A DNA stretch of 64,000 nucleotides from the NCBI GenBank assembly GCA_963971285.1, contig OZ020244.1, positions 2,728,001 through 2,792,000 of the forward strand, read 5' to 3'. Shown one piece after another: positions 55,740 through 64,000 of the stretch; the first letter of the stretch is position 1, and each line of letters starts with the position of its first letter. Under the pieces are notes generated by a model, which saw only the letters and a list, made by a program, of their open reading frames with translations, ran no database searches and had not been told where the DNA came from. Both the position numbers and the translations under genes were made by a program. The stretch is from Astropecten irregularis (Eukaryota > Echinodermata > Asteroidea > Paxillosida > Astropectinidae).

Positions 55740-56328
55740 ATGTAGGGCTTTACTGAGCACATTGCACATACTAAACTAAGGCCATACAAAAAAAATTGTT
55801 GTATTGGCGTAACGGAGGTTTGGAAAAATTGTTTTTTTTTTCCTGGGGTATTATATGCTTTTCCCCCTGTATATCACAGTATTTGACGTGTCAAATAAAG
55901 ACACGAAATGACATAACAACTTTAACCAGTCTGGTTTCCATCTTTTGCTCCTTTTAAGCTTTTAATCTGCATACAAATTTGCGATTTTTTATTTTATTTT
56001 ATTTTTTCTCGATTTTTATTTATTAATTTTTTTATTTTTATTTTTTTGGGTTTAAAATGTTTACGGTCGGGGCATATTTTTGGGTCGGGCGGGTTACGCC
56101 AATACAACAAATTTTTTTATGGCCTAATCGTTGGGCCTCAGTTGGGACTCGGTTAAAGTAACTTAGAGGAAAGTTTCCTAAGCCGTTCGGACTGGACTTA
56201 AAATCGGTAAAGTAACCTTAGTCTTGGTGAGTTTTACCGAAAATGGTCCAGTCCAAACGAGTGTTAAGAAAACACACAAATTCTAATTTATACAAATTCA
56301 TCTAAAATCTAAGAAAAAACCAGAACAT
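55740..56328. other. Rest of the adaptor intron
   Basis: T-rich tracts (55830, 55980-56050) and no recognisable repeat family or exon. Confidence 0.5.
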
Positions 56329-56342
56329 CTAAAATTCACTAC

Positions 56343-56730
56343 CTGGACTGTTCATGGAGTGGGGTTGAGTGCATTGTATCCCAGGTTGCACTGAACTTGC
56401 AGGCTGCTCCGAACTTGCATGCCCATCACAACTGTCCACTACTCCTAGTTTCTCAATGATCAAGTCATACAGATGAGAGTGGCCAGAGTTTTTATCTGCA
56501 AGTGCCTTCAAGAAGCTGTCGAAGGCCTGGTTCCCTCGCCTTGAGATCATATCCAAGAGCAAGCGTACTTTGTCCTTGCGGGATTGACAGTTTCCTATCG
56601 CTTCGACATCATCTGGGACTAAGATTCCATCCGATATGAGGTAGTCCATGACATCATTTGGTTCCACATCCTTCACCAAGTCTACCCGACATCTTTCTAG
56701 AGCTCTACGGTTCTTCTCCGTCATAGACAT
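56343..56730 (-). CDS. CRADD-like: RAIDD-like CARD plus death-domain adaptor, CARD exon (exon 1)
   Basis: The start is at MSMTEKNRRALERCR. Residues 3-95 form a CARD: DLVKDVEPNDVMDYLISDGI, then ILVPDDVEAI, KVRLLLDMISRRGNQAFDSF and LKALADKNSGHSHLYDLIIE. The LLLD-x-x-x-RRG-x-x-AF-x-x-F block is the signature of the caspase-2/RAIDD CARD subgroup. A Ser/Gln/Pro-rich linker follows to residue 129. The donor CCAG/GTAGTG (phase 1) fits exon 2, and the spliced frame is exactly 750 nt (249 residues). RAIDD joins caspase-2 through its CARD to PIDD1 through its death domain, so a cytosolic pro-apoptotic or stress adaptor role is expected. It is about 50 residues longer than the vertebrate protein, mainly in the linker. 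A second in-frame Met (residue 3) may also be used. Confidence 0.9.
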
Positions 56731-56753
56731 TGTGCTTCGGTTGCCTTGCTATA
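56731..56753 (-). other. 5' untranslated segment with intron acceptor
   Basis: Upstream of the start the minus strand reads TTCTTTTTCTTTTTGCAG followed by TATAGCAAGGCAACCGAAGC. This strong acceptor implies at least one 5' non-coding exon further right. Confidence 0.65.
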
Positions 56754-56824
56754 CTGCAAAAAGAAAAAGAACATGGAATGCTTACATTGCTATCATTAAA
56801 CCCCATTACCCCAACCCTCCACAC

Positions 56825-56950
56825 TAACCACACAAGACAAGAGCTGCTTACCACAAACTACCACCTACAGGGTGAACTGGATCATAGATCCACAAACCAC
56901 ACTGTGGTGTATTGTGGTGTTCAGGATACCACTTGCCACAGAAAAAGAAA
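56825..56950. repeat. ACCAC dispersed repeat
   Basis: AGACAAGAGCTGCTTACCAC ... ACCACACTGTGGTGTATTGT. Copies lie at 19999, 53165 (inverted) and 16105. Confidence 0.75.
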
Positions 56951-57411
56951 ATCAATATTTTCCAATGGAAATCATGACGATCGTTTCAGATCATCCACCA
57001 TTTTGATTTGGCTCTCCGCCAATTACAAACAAGCATGAAGTCACGTGTGTGTGGCAGAGATCCGAAAAAGTCTGAAACGATTGTCTGGATTTCCATCGGA
57101 AAACATAGATTTTTATCACACAGAAAGATCGTGAGCATAAACAAATAAGCTGCATTTCATCCTTGACATTCGGAGAAGAGTTGGAGCAATTTTCAAACCA
57201 ATCTGTGATGTCTCGGATGTCATTTGGGGAAATTTTTCGGTCGCAAGTACCGTGAAGTACAATTTTTTCCCGTGTACAACACATTTATTCCTATGGGATT
57301 CTCTGGGACACTAGACCGACCGTAAACCTCAACATTTAAAAAAGGGAGTTCAGTGCCCCAGTTACTGGGTCTATTAAAACCCCCATAATTTCCCTAAAAA
57401 ATCAAAGCCCT

Positions 57412-57706
57412 GGGCCCAATTTCATGGAATCCGTTACGGCCTATTTTTGTGCTTACGGTCACGGCTACGCGTGAAATCTATTTCATGGAATCCGTAAGCA
57501 AGACTCTCGGTAAGCGAAGAATTTCTAGGGTAACCGTGATCATTTTCTGCTAACACGCTGTCGTATGCATTCTGCACAAATTCCTTGCTTACCGTTACCA
57601 AAAAGAAAACTCTTTCGTGAAATACGCTAACCTTACCCAACAAAAATCTGCTACCGTAAGCGAAGAAAATTTGCCAACGGTAACGGATTCCATGAAATTG
57701 GGCCCT
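57412..57706. mobile_element. F3 MITE inserted in an H-family repeat
   Basis: The ends are GGGCCCAATTTCATGGAATC and GATTCCATGAAATTGGGCCC. The host reads ATCAAAGCCC ... TGCCCTCTTTCCACAAATT. At 23178 the same host sequence (CTCAAAGCCCTGCCCTCTTT) is continuous. Confidence 0.85.
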
Positions 57707-60615
57707 GCCCTCTTTCCACAAATTGAACCTTGCAAATATTGAAGAGGAAATCACAACTGTTGAACTGGTAAACATATTTAGGCAAGTTAGTTTACTGTAG
57801 AAGCCATGTCTGAAATTATTCCTTGTGAGTTTAACTTGTTATGGACTAGGCCGGATTCTTTACTAGACACTAACCCCTGCATTTCTTTGACAAAAACATA
57901 TCAACTCGGTAACTTTGTCTATTTGAACAATAAACAATTAATGAAGCAGTCAAATAGGGTTAGCCTGGTTAGGGTAACTGTCCGGAATGTTGGCACCATA
58001 AGTATCTATGTACACTGACTGTATAAAAAAGTATTATTTAATATTTGTAAATCACGGAAGTAACTTACGGCCGGCTTACACTAAGTTACACTGCGTCTCA
58101 GAAGGGCCAGATCTAGCAATAAAATGTAAGACTTAAGTACGTTTTAATATATGAATTCACTTAGTAAACTGGTATGCACAAAGCTTTGGATTAAAACCTG
58201 CATTTAGAACATGACTAAGTCTGAAATTTCCAAATTTGTGGGGAAGTACCGTACGTATTCGTACCTTTCATCAAAAACCGATCAGTCTAGTCTGGACCTA
58301 ATGTAAAATCGAACACGCTATAACCTTTCGAAGTTGGATACCAGACCATCAAAAGTGACGTCAGAAGACGGGCCAAGATAACGGGCTACGGCTTGGAAAT
58401 AACTACAGTCGCTATTATGGATTATAATGTATTATAATACAAGCCATAGCCAAAAACAAGGGGTGTCGAGTAAAACGTTTGCTAACTTGTACACCTGTGC
58501 CAACTCGTATACACTAATTAATTGATCAACTTGTAGTGGTGTACATCTGTCAAATCGTACACTAATTAGTCAAATCGTGTGCAGGCCATCGTGCATCAAT
58601 TTTCTGTTTTTTGTTGTTCATTTTTTTGTATTCTTTTTGGGAGGCAAAAAAGTTAGAAGTGCAGGAATAAAAAGTTTTTGAAAACTTGTAGGGATTTCTG
58701 TGAATTGAGGACGCTCCGATATCCCTTTGTTTTAAAACTGCATAAGGGCTACACAAACAAAACTAACCACTAAAAGGTAGTATCACAGATTTACGTATAA
58801 CTTACAGGATATGAAGATGGTGGTGGTAGAAACATATTAATATTTTTCTGCCTGAAATGGTGCATTTATCCAGAAATATTAAATTAGTAAAACAACGATC
58901 GGAAATCTTTTTGATCTTTTAAAAGATCGAAAAGACTTAAGAAATAATGTGGCTGTTTTTCACTGTTTTTTCAAAAAGTGGGCACAGTATGGCTAGCAAA
59001 AACATCAAGACAGATAAAGTAACAGGCATCTGTGAAATTTCCAGCTCTATACGGTACCTCCTTTTTGAGAAAACAGTGAAAAACGATTATGGAGTTTTAA
59101 AAATCTTTTTGATTATTTGTTGATCTTCTGATGATCAAAATTTTTTTGGGTCATTTGGCCTTTTACTAGTTTTAGTCCTTTGTGGACAAAATGCATTTCA
59201 GGCAGAACTTTTTTAACGGTATGTTTACCATCACCATCTTTCATACCCTGTAAAATAAGTAAGTGACATGATTCCTGTTCCGGTATGCTACCAAAGTATC
59301 ATCGTAGGCCTACCTTTAATTAAGTTATAAAAAATTATAGGACTGGAGATGAACTGCCGCCCAATGAAGTCAAACTCTTTAGCTGCTGCCTATAGTTGCT
59401 AACAAGCCATTGTAAACAGGACCTATTTCTATTTTCTATTTTATTTGAAACACATAAAAAGAGGAAATTTATGTTTTATCTAAAATACTACTTGATGAAA
59501 AGATAACCTTGATAATGCCGTTAATAATGCCAAAGCATGTTCCCGTTTATTAGAAATCAATAGAAATCGGAGCAAAAATATTTCGAATTTCACTAAGTCG
59601 TCTGAACTGGGGGAAAATCACCCCAAAATTTCACTTTTTTCAATATATATTGCATATAATGTATTTGTGCACAAACATTATGAAAATACGACCAAGCTAC
59701 ATCATACCCCAATGGGCAAATTTAATGGCACTGCTTAGCACAAAGATTTGCTATTAAGCAAGACATTTCTGTCTCAATAAAAACAGGGTTAACAACCAAA
59801 TGTCCATGTGTTGTGTATCACTTGTGATTGTTCTTTGGCTGTTGTTCGCTGACCATGAATATCAAATGAAATGTTTAATGGTGGTTTGTTTTATTGGGGG
59901 AGACATTTTTGTGCTAAGCAACTTTTTGTGCTTAGCAGCTTCATGAAATTGGCCCCAGGTCAAGTAAAAATCTCAGCTGCAAACCGCTCTTCAGCAAAAA
60001 CATAATGCCTGACGTTTCGATCCTATAGCAGGATCTTTCTCAAAGAAAAACAAAATAAAAAACAGAATAAAGGCTTAAACTCAAAGGCTTAAACACCCTT
60101 CCCCCTTTATTGTGTTTTGTCACTCATATTCTTACCAAAAAACAGAAAAAAGTGTTAAATTTTAATAATTATAAAAATGTACATGATTTATGTAAACGAT
60201 CGAGTTGGACGTGCGATTTGGCGATGCGCGAATAATAAGAGTTGGCAAAAACCGGCCGGCAGCTGGCAGCGGGCGTGCTTTGCATTTTACATGGCATTAT
60301 TTTTATAAAATTCTGCATTGAAGATTCATCAAAGTCCGCCCATTTGTGATGCATAGTTCTCCTTTTTTCAACGCAGTGCCTTTGCATCTGTCTTATCTGT
60401 GACGATTACAAGTAAAATAGGTAGGTTTATGAGTAATTAAGGGGCAAGAATCAGTAATTATATTGGTGAAAATAGGTATTTCAGAAGGATTTCAGACTCT
60501 TTTCGTGTCGTGTGGTGGTTTCTATGGACGCCATGTCGTATGTTACGTTGGATGTGAATGAGTTAGACGTGTATTTAGGACACATGATCAATTATATTTT
60601 TCGTATGGGCTAATG
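57707..60615. other. Intergenic, mostly plain
   Basis: It contains the H-repeat remainder (to about 57830), the TTAA element at 58775 and a lone GATCCT-repeat piece at about 60005-60045 (CTGACGTTTCGATCCTATAG). The rest is AT-rich and unrecognised. On the minus strand, CCGGCC/GTAAGT near 58068 could be a donor for the missing 5' exon of the CARD/DD gene; this is speculative. Confidence 0.4.
58775..59315. mobile_element. TTAA-family MITE, long divergent copy
   Basis: The left end is AGGTAGTATCACAGATTTAC (flank TAAA, a decayed TTAA). The right end is CCAAAGTATCATCGTAGGCC with TTAA at 59316. It contains ATCTTTTAAAAGATCG and a second core, so it may be two fused copies. Confidence 0.65.
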
Positions 60616-60646
<31 letters not shown>

Positions 60647-62535
60647 AAAAATCGCCAATCACAAGGCCCAAAACAGGCCACTCCAGGTGATGGCTAAAAC
60701 GAGGAGAAAAGGGAACAAAGAAGAAATCATGGGGTAGAAAGATAACTATTGATGTTGCACTTAAATTGAGACAAATTGTAAGTGGAAGGGAAGCAGGATG
60801 CAGGGAGTGAATTCCACAGCAAGGCAGTACGCGGGAAGAAACTGGATGAGTATCCCCGAGTATTTGACTTGGGGACCACCACAGTGTATGAATGTGACTG
60901 AGCAGAGAAACGTGTGGTGCGACCAAAGGTACGGTTGGGTGGAACAACCAGTGAGAGTCCATTGGAGCACCTACCCAAAAAGTATCTGTAAAAGAGGCTC
61001 AAAGAGGCTACAGAACGACGGAGAGATAGGGGTTCCAGAGTTGAAGCCAAGTCATCTCCAACTAGATTTGAAATACGTCGTTGAATTTTATCAAGCAGGG
61101 ACAGACTGCAAGCTGGAGCACCAGCCCAAATATGACAGCAGTACTCCATGACAGGACGTATTGTGGATTTGTACAAATAGAGCAAAGCAGCTGGGGGAAG
61201 ATATTGCCTTGCACGATACAAGCAGCCTACCCGCTGCGAAGCCCTTTTGGCAATGCTACGAATGTACTTATCCCAGGATAAGTTAGAGGTGAAATCAAGG
61301 CCTAGCAGCCGGATGTCAGCAAGCTCCTGTAGTGGTATTGAATTCATCTCCAAGGTAGAAAAGTGAGGAGATCTGGACCTGGACAAAGACAACAAATGAG
61401 TCTTCTTTTGATTGAATGTGACAAGCCAATCGTTACCCCAGTTAATGACATTCTCAAGGTCCTGGTTGAGAACAATACTGGCCTGTGTACATGATGGAGC
61501 AGACAGGGGACCAGGGTAAGTAGTATACACTGTTGAGTCATCAGCATACATGGCTAACTGTGATGAGACAGAGTCGGGCAGATCATTAATATATAGAAGA
61601 AATAATGATGGGCCCAGAACAGAGCCCTGGGGAACACCTGCATTAAAACTATGAATGGAGGAGGAATAGCCCTCGAGCACCACAGAGAACTGACGTTCAA
61701 TGAGAAAGCTAGAAATTAGATTTAACAGTTTGCCATAAGACTTCAATTTATGGATGAGCCCTCTGTGCCAAACTTTGTCAAAGGCCTTTGATATGTCAAG
61801 GGCAACAAGCCTAGCTTCACCACGTCGATCTAAAGCTCTATTGATGTGTTCCGTTATCAGGGATATGATGTCTGCTGTTGACCGTGAATGACGGAAGCCA
61901 TACTGAACATCTGTCAGGAGCTCGTGTTCTTCAAGATAATCTATGAGTTGCTGATTAATCAGGCTTTCAAAAACCTTACTCATAATGGGAAGAAGGCTTA
62001 TGGGCCGATAGTTGGAGGGGTCAGACTTCTCACCCGAGCCCTTGAAAACAGGAACAACAGAGGCCAGCTTCCAATTAGATGGAAACACTGAATGTGTTAG
62101 GCAAATATTGTACAGTTTGGAGAGGATAGAGGAAATTTCTGGTGAACACATCTTCAGTACAATTGCAGGGATTCGGTCAGGTCCTGAGGCTTTTGAGGTG
62201 TCAAGATGATTGATGACTTTAGCTACCATCTTAGGTGTGATGTTAATCCTAGATAAACTGCTGTCGACACGAGAAGGACAGTCGGGCAGGTTTCGGCCTT
62301 GGTCATCAAGTGTGGAGTTTGCTGCAAAACGATCAGCAAAAAAGTTGATTTTATCAGAGGGAGAGGTGAGGACTTCAGGCCCATTAAAGAGAACAGGAAT
62401 AGTAGACTTGCTTCTATTAAGGACGCTATTTGCAATTCTCCAAAAATCTCTGGAGCCAAGACGTTGAGTTGAGATGGACTCCTGAACAGAATGTGGTATT
62501 ACTATTAATGTGTGAGGGGTTATGAAGTGCATTTT
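60616..62535 (-). mobile_element. 5'-truncated non-LTR retrotransposon (LINE)
   Basis: Read on the minus strand it has one long reverse-transcriptase frame, a short 3' untranslated region of about 83 bp and a pure 28-base A tail (60616-60643 as T on the plus strand). The endonuclease half is missing, so it was truncated at integration. A possible short target duplication is GCTAAT, found just outside both ends (60609 and 62536); this is weak. The protein looks like the Jockey/CR1 group with no RNase H. The uninterrupted frame and clean tail point to a fairly recent insertion. Confidence 0.88.
60727..62532 (-). CDS. Reverse transcriptase of non-LTR retrotransposon, partial
   Basis: This is a 601-residue frame. 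Upstream linker: DFWRIANSVLNRSKSTIP (about 29-46). RT motifs: SKASGPDRIP (113-122), NWKLASVVPVFKGSG and SNYRPISLLP (153-182), motif A VALDISKAFDKVW (243-255), motif B NAGVPQGSVLGP (297-308), motif C YADD (329-332). The C-terminal region holds RPVMEYCCHIW and WNSLP, typical of Jockey/CR1-like proteins. All catalytic aspartates are present. The N-terminal apurinic endonuclease is absent, and the first 20 residues lie at the truncation edge and may not be native. Alone it cannot be autonomous. Confidence 0.9.
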   Translation of the reverse strand: MHFITPHTLIVIPHSVQESISTQRLGSRDFWRIANSVLNRSKSTIPVLFNGPEVLTSPSDKINFFADRFAANSTLDDQGRNLPDCPSRVDSSLSRINITPKMVAKVINHLDTSKASGPDRIPAIVLKMCSPEISSILSKLYNICLTHSVFPSNWKLASVVPVFKGSGEKSDPSNYRPISLLPIMSKVFESLINQQLIDYLEEHELLTDVQYGFRHSRSTADIISLITEHINRALDRRGEARLVALDISKAFDKVWHRGLIHKLKSYGKLLNLISSFLIERQFSVVLEGYSSSIHSFNAGVPQGSVLGPSLFLLYINDLPDSVSSQLAMYADDSTVYTTYPGPLSAPSCTQASIVLNQDLENVINWGNDWLVTFNQKKTHLLSLSRSRSPHFSTLEMNSIPLQELADIRLLGLDFTSNLSWDKYIRSIAKRASQRVGCLYRARQYLPPAALLYLYKSTIRPVMEYCCHIWAGAPACSLSLLDKIQRRISNLVGDDLASTLEPLSLRRSVASLSLFYRYFLGRCSNGLSLVVPPNRTFGRTTRFSAQSHSYTVVVPKSNTRGYSSSFFPRTALLWNSLPASCFPSTYNLSQFKCNINSYLSTP

Positions 62536-63577
62536 GCTAATAAACTATACAAAATTAGGCACTGGTTAACAAGCACCCTGTTCTTGAAGTTGAACGGGGG
62601 GTTAAGAATTATGCTTCTCAATCTGAGCCATTTTGTCGGCAAGCTTTAGTTTGAACTTAGGTCCTACAGTGACATATTTTCTTAGTCTTACACGAATTGG
62701 CATGAAATGGCAGAAAGAGGGCGTCACGATCATCTCATTATGTGACGTCATCGCACTGACCAAAAATGGAAGTTTTCATGAATGAAACTGACGTGCATGG
62801 GCACATTCTCAGCAACGCCCTCTCGAATCATTGACACTTGGTCTTGGACAGACCTCGCCATGATCTTTCGAATAGTACCAAAAATGTACAAATTTGTACA
62901 TTTCTTTGACCTTTTGACCATTTTTTGTTGTGTTGCCCGACGTTCGAGAACTCTAGGACTCCACGGTCATATTTGAACTTTGGTCAGCTGTATTTTTGTT
63001 GCCATTTTACAACGAAACTGCGCCACCATCTGAGTGTGATTTTTAGGTTGTTGAATATTCATAGCAATGTGTGTTGGGTTTGTTGGTTGAGTATACTGAG
63101 AGCACCACGTGATGAATACGCATAGAATTGCATGGTTGCCGGAGATGTCATACGGGCGACTATTGGTCGTTGCGTAGTCGTACACTGTGTGTGTTTGCAT
63201 AGGCACATCGCGTGATGCGTGCATAACGAGTTGGGCCAGCACATGGTTTCCGTGATGTCACAAGCCCACTGCCTTGCGCGTTGACCAATCAGCGCAGCGC
63301 TTGTCTCACATGGCACTGTTCCCATCTGGTTACAGTACATATGGGGGATTTTTTGCTGTTTCACAATTTCCCTCAAAACCCTGATATTTCATGTATGGTA
63401 CCTTCGTTTACCACTAACACTTCCCACGTTTACCAACAATCAGATGACACTGTGAAAAGATGCTCAAGTATAGCTGTATATTTCATCATGGGTCTTTATT
63501 TGTCGCACCACAGGGCTCGGAACGTTTAACTCGTTTGACCAGTGTCACTGAGTGACTCACTCACTGAGTCAGCAGCC
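62536..63577. other. Upstream region of the NEK4-like gene
   Basis: No repeat family is recognised. CpG density rises after 63100 and the sequence becomes unique. The promoter and 5' leader of the kinase gene should lie here. The run GAGTGACTCACTCACTGAGTC just before the start contains two near-palindromic TGACTCA-like (AP-1-type) words. Confidence 0.45.
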
Positions 63578-63670
63578 ATGTCACTCACTCATTACGACAC
63601 CCTGAAGGTGGTCGGCAAGGGTAGCTATGGTGAGGTCTGGCTCGTCAGACACAGAAAAGACAAGAAACAG
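63578..63670 (+). CDS. NEK4-like: NEK4-like protein kinase, first coding exon
   Basis: 31 residues start MSLTHYDTLK and carry the glycine-rich ATP loop VVGKGSYGEVWLVRHRKDKK. The donor is CAG/GTGAGA in phase 0. The start context is GCAGCCATGT. VGKGSYGEV with a following LV-x-HR-x-D-x-KQ is characteristic of NEK4 (NIMA-related Ser/Thr kinases, linked to cilia, DNA damage and senescence in vertebrates), where the first exon also ends shortly after the loop. The catalytic Lys, HRD and DFG/DLG parts are beyond the window. NEK1/NEK3/NEK5 share the loop less closely. Confidence 0.82.
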
Positions 63671-63710
63671 GTGAGAAATGATCCATTTTGTAATAACTGA
63701 CAATTTGGGA

Positions 63711-64000
63711 TGGCAGTTAATGGGTTTTGTTGCCTTCTGACTGGCACACTGAGCAAAGATAGTTGACCATAGGGAGGCCCTATCATAGGGCTGGATAGCT
63801 CAGATGGTAGAGCACTGGTATGGCAGTTAATGGGTTTTATTGGCTTCTGACTGGCACCCTGAAAAAGATAGTTGACTATAGGAAGGCCCCATCATAGGGC
63901 TGGATAGCTAAGATGGTAGAGCACTGGTATGGCAGTTAATGGGTTTTATTGGCTTCTGACTGGCACCCTGAAAAAGATAGTTGACTATAGGAAGGCCCCA
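63711..64000 (+). repeat. 109/110-bp tandem repeat with tRNA-like A box
   Basis: TGGCAGTTAATGGGTTTTAT starts at 63821 and 63930, with a slightly different copy at 63711. Each unit contains GGATAGCTCAGATGGTAGAG, a near-perfect tRNA A box, but no B box. It lies in intron 1 of the kinase gene and runs off the window. Confidence 0.9.

Noticed and set aside
1..64000. Bacterial-type features (operons, CRISPR, ribosome sites, rho-independent terminators)
   Set aside because: All supported genes are intron-split with eukaryotic splice sites. The tandem repeats are satellites without spacer structure, and the hairpins are transposon ends.

Overview
The window is nuclear DNA from an animal. Its genes are split by GT-AG introns, are far apart, and sit in dense dispersed and nested repeats. 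Short terminal-inverted-repeat (TIR) elements dominate, with satellites, tRNA-derived SINEs and one LINE. The gene content (a CUB/LDLa/EGF receptor, a RAIDD-like CARD plus death-domain adaptor, a NEK4-like kinase), the repeat style and the many ACATGTAC-type runs suggest a marine invertebrate deuterostome. An echinoderm is my first guess; hemichordate or cephalochordate is possible. The species cannot be fixed from sequence alone. There is no operon, CRISPR array, phage or bacterial gene.

Layout. (1) 1-18 kb, minus strand: ten exons with matching phases encode a type I receptor, in order signal peptide, CUB, divergent second CUB-like region, LDLa, three EGF repeats, transmembrane helix. The cytoplasmic end lies off the left edge. 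(2) 18-30 kb: intergenic, filled with nested inverted-repeat elements. (3) 30-49 kb, minus strand: three exons encode a complete 116-residue protein with two membrane helices. Its 17.8-kb first intron holds a composite element with two 481-bp direct repeats that look identical by eye. (4) 49-55 kb: GC-rich promoter region of that gene, a possible small divergent gene pair at 50.8 kb and a cysteine-rich 15-residue repeat frame at 52.4 kb. (5) 55.0-56.8 kb, minus strand: a complete two-coding-exon CARD plus death-domain gene of 249 residues, the architecture of CRADD/RAIDD. (6) 60.6-62.5 kb: a 5'-truncated non-LTR retrotransposon with an intact reverse transcriptase frame and a poly(A) tail. (7) 63.6 kb, plus strand: the first coding exon of a NEK4-like kinase that runs off the right edge.

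The genes do not form one pathway. The receptor and the small membrane protein act at membranes, the CARD/DD protein is expected to be a cytosolic caspase-activating adaptor, and the kinase is a cell-cycle/cilium-type NEK. The most unusual material is the transposon record. There are at least nine short TIR families, several TTAA- or TA-flanked, inserted in one another. For several of them a paralogous copy of the target without the insertion also lies in this window, so the insertion boundaries can be read directly.

Repeat family names used below are labels made for this annotation: F1 (ends like AGAAACTTTAATACTGGT), P (short palindrome ending GGGGTCGATTTCAC), F3 (ends GGGCCCAATTTCATGG), F6 (GGAGGCTCAGGCTCC ends), F7 (GGGCCTTTTACGAAATGAGG ends), TTAA (TTAA-flanked, AGGTAYARTAC ends) and H (GTGCTTTAGTCGACAAGG ends).
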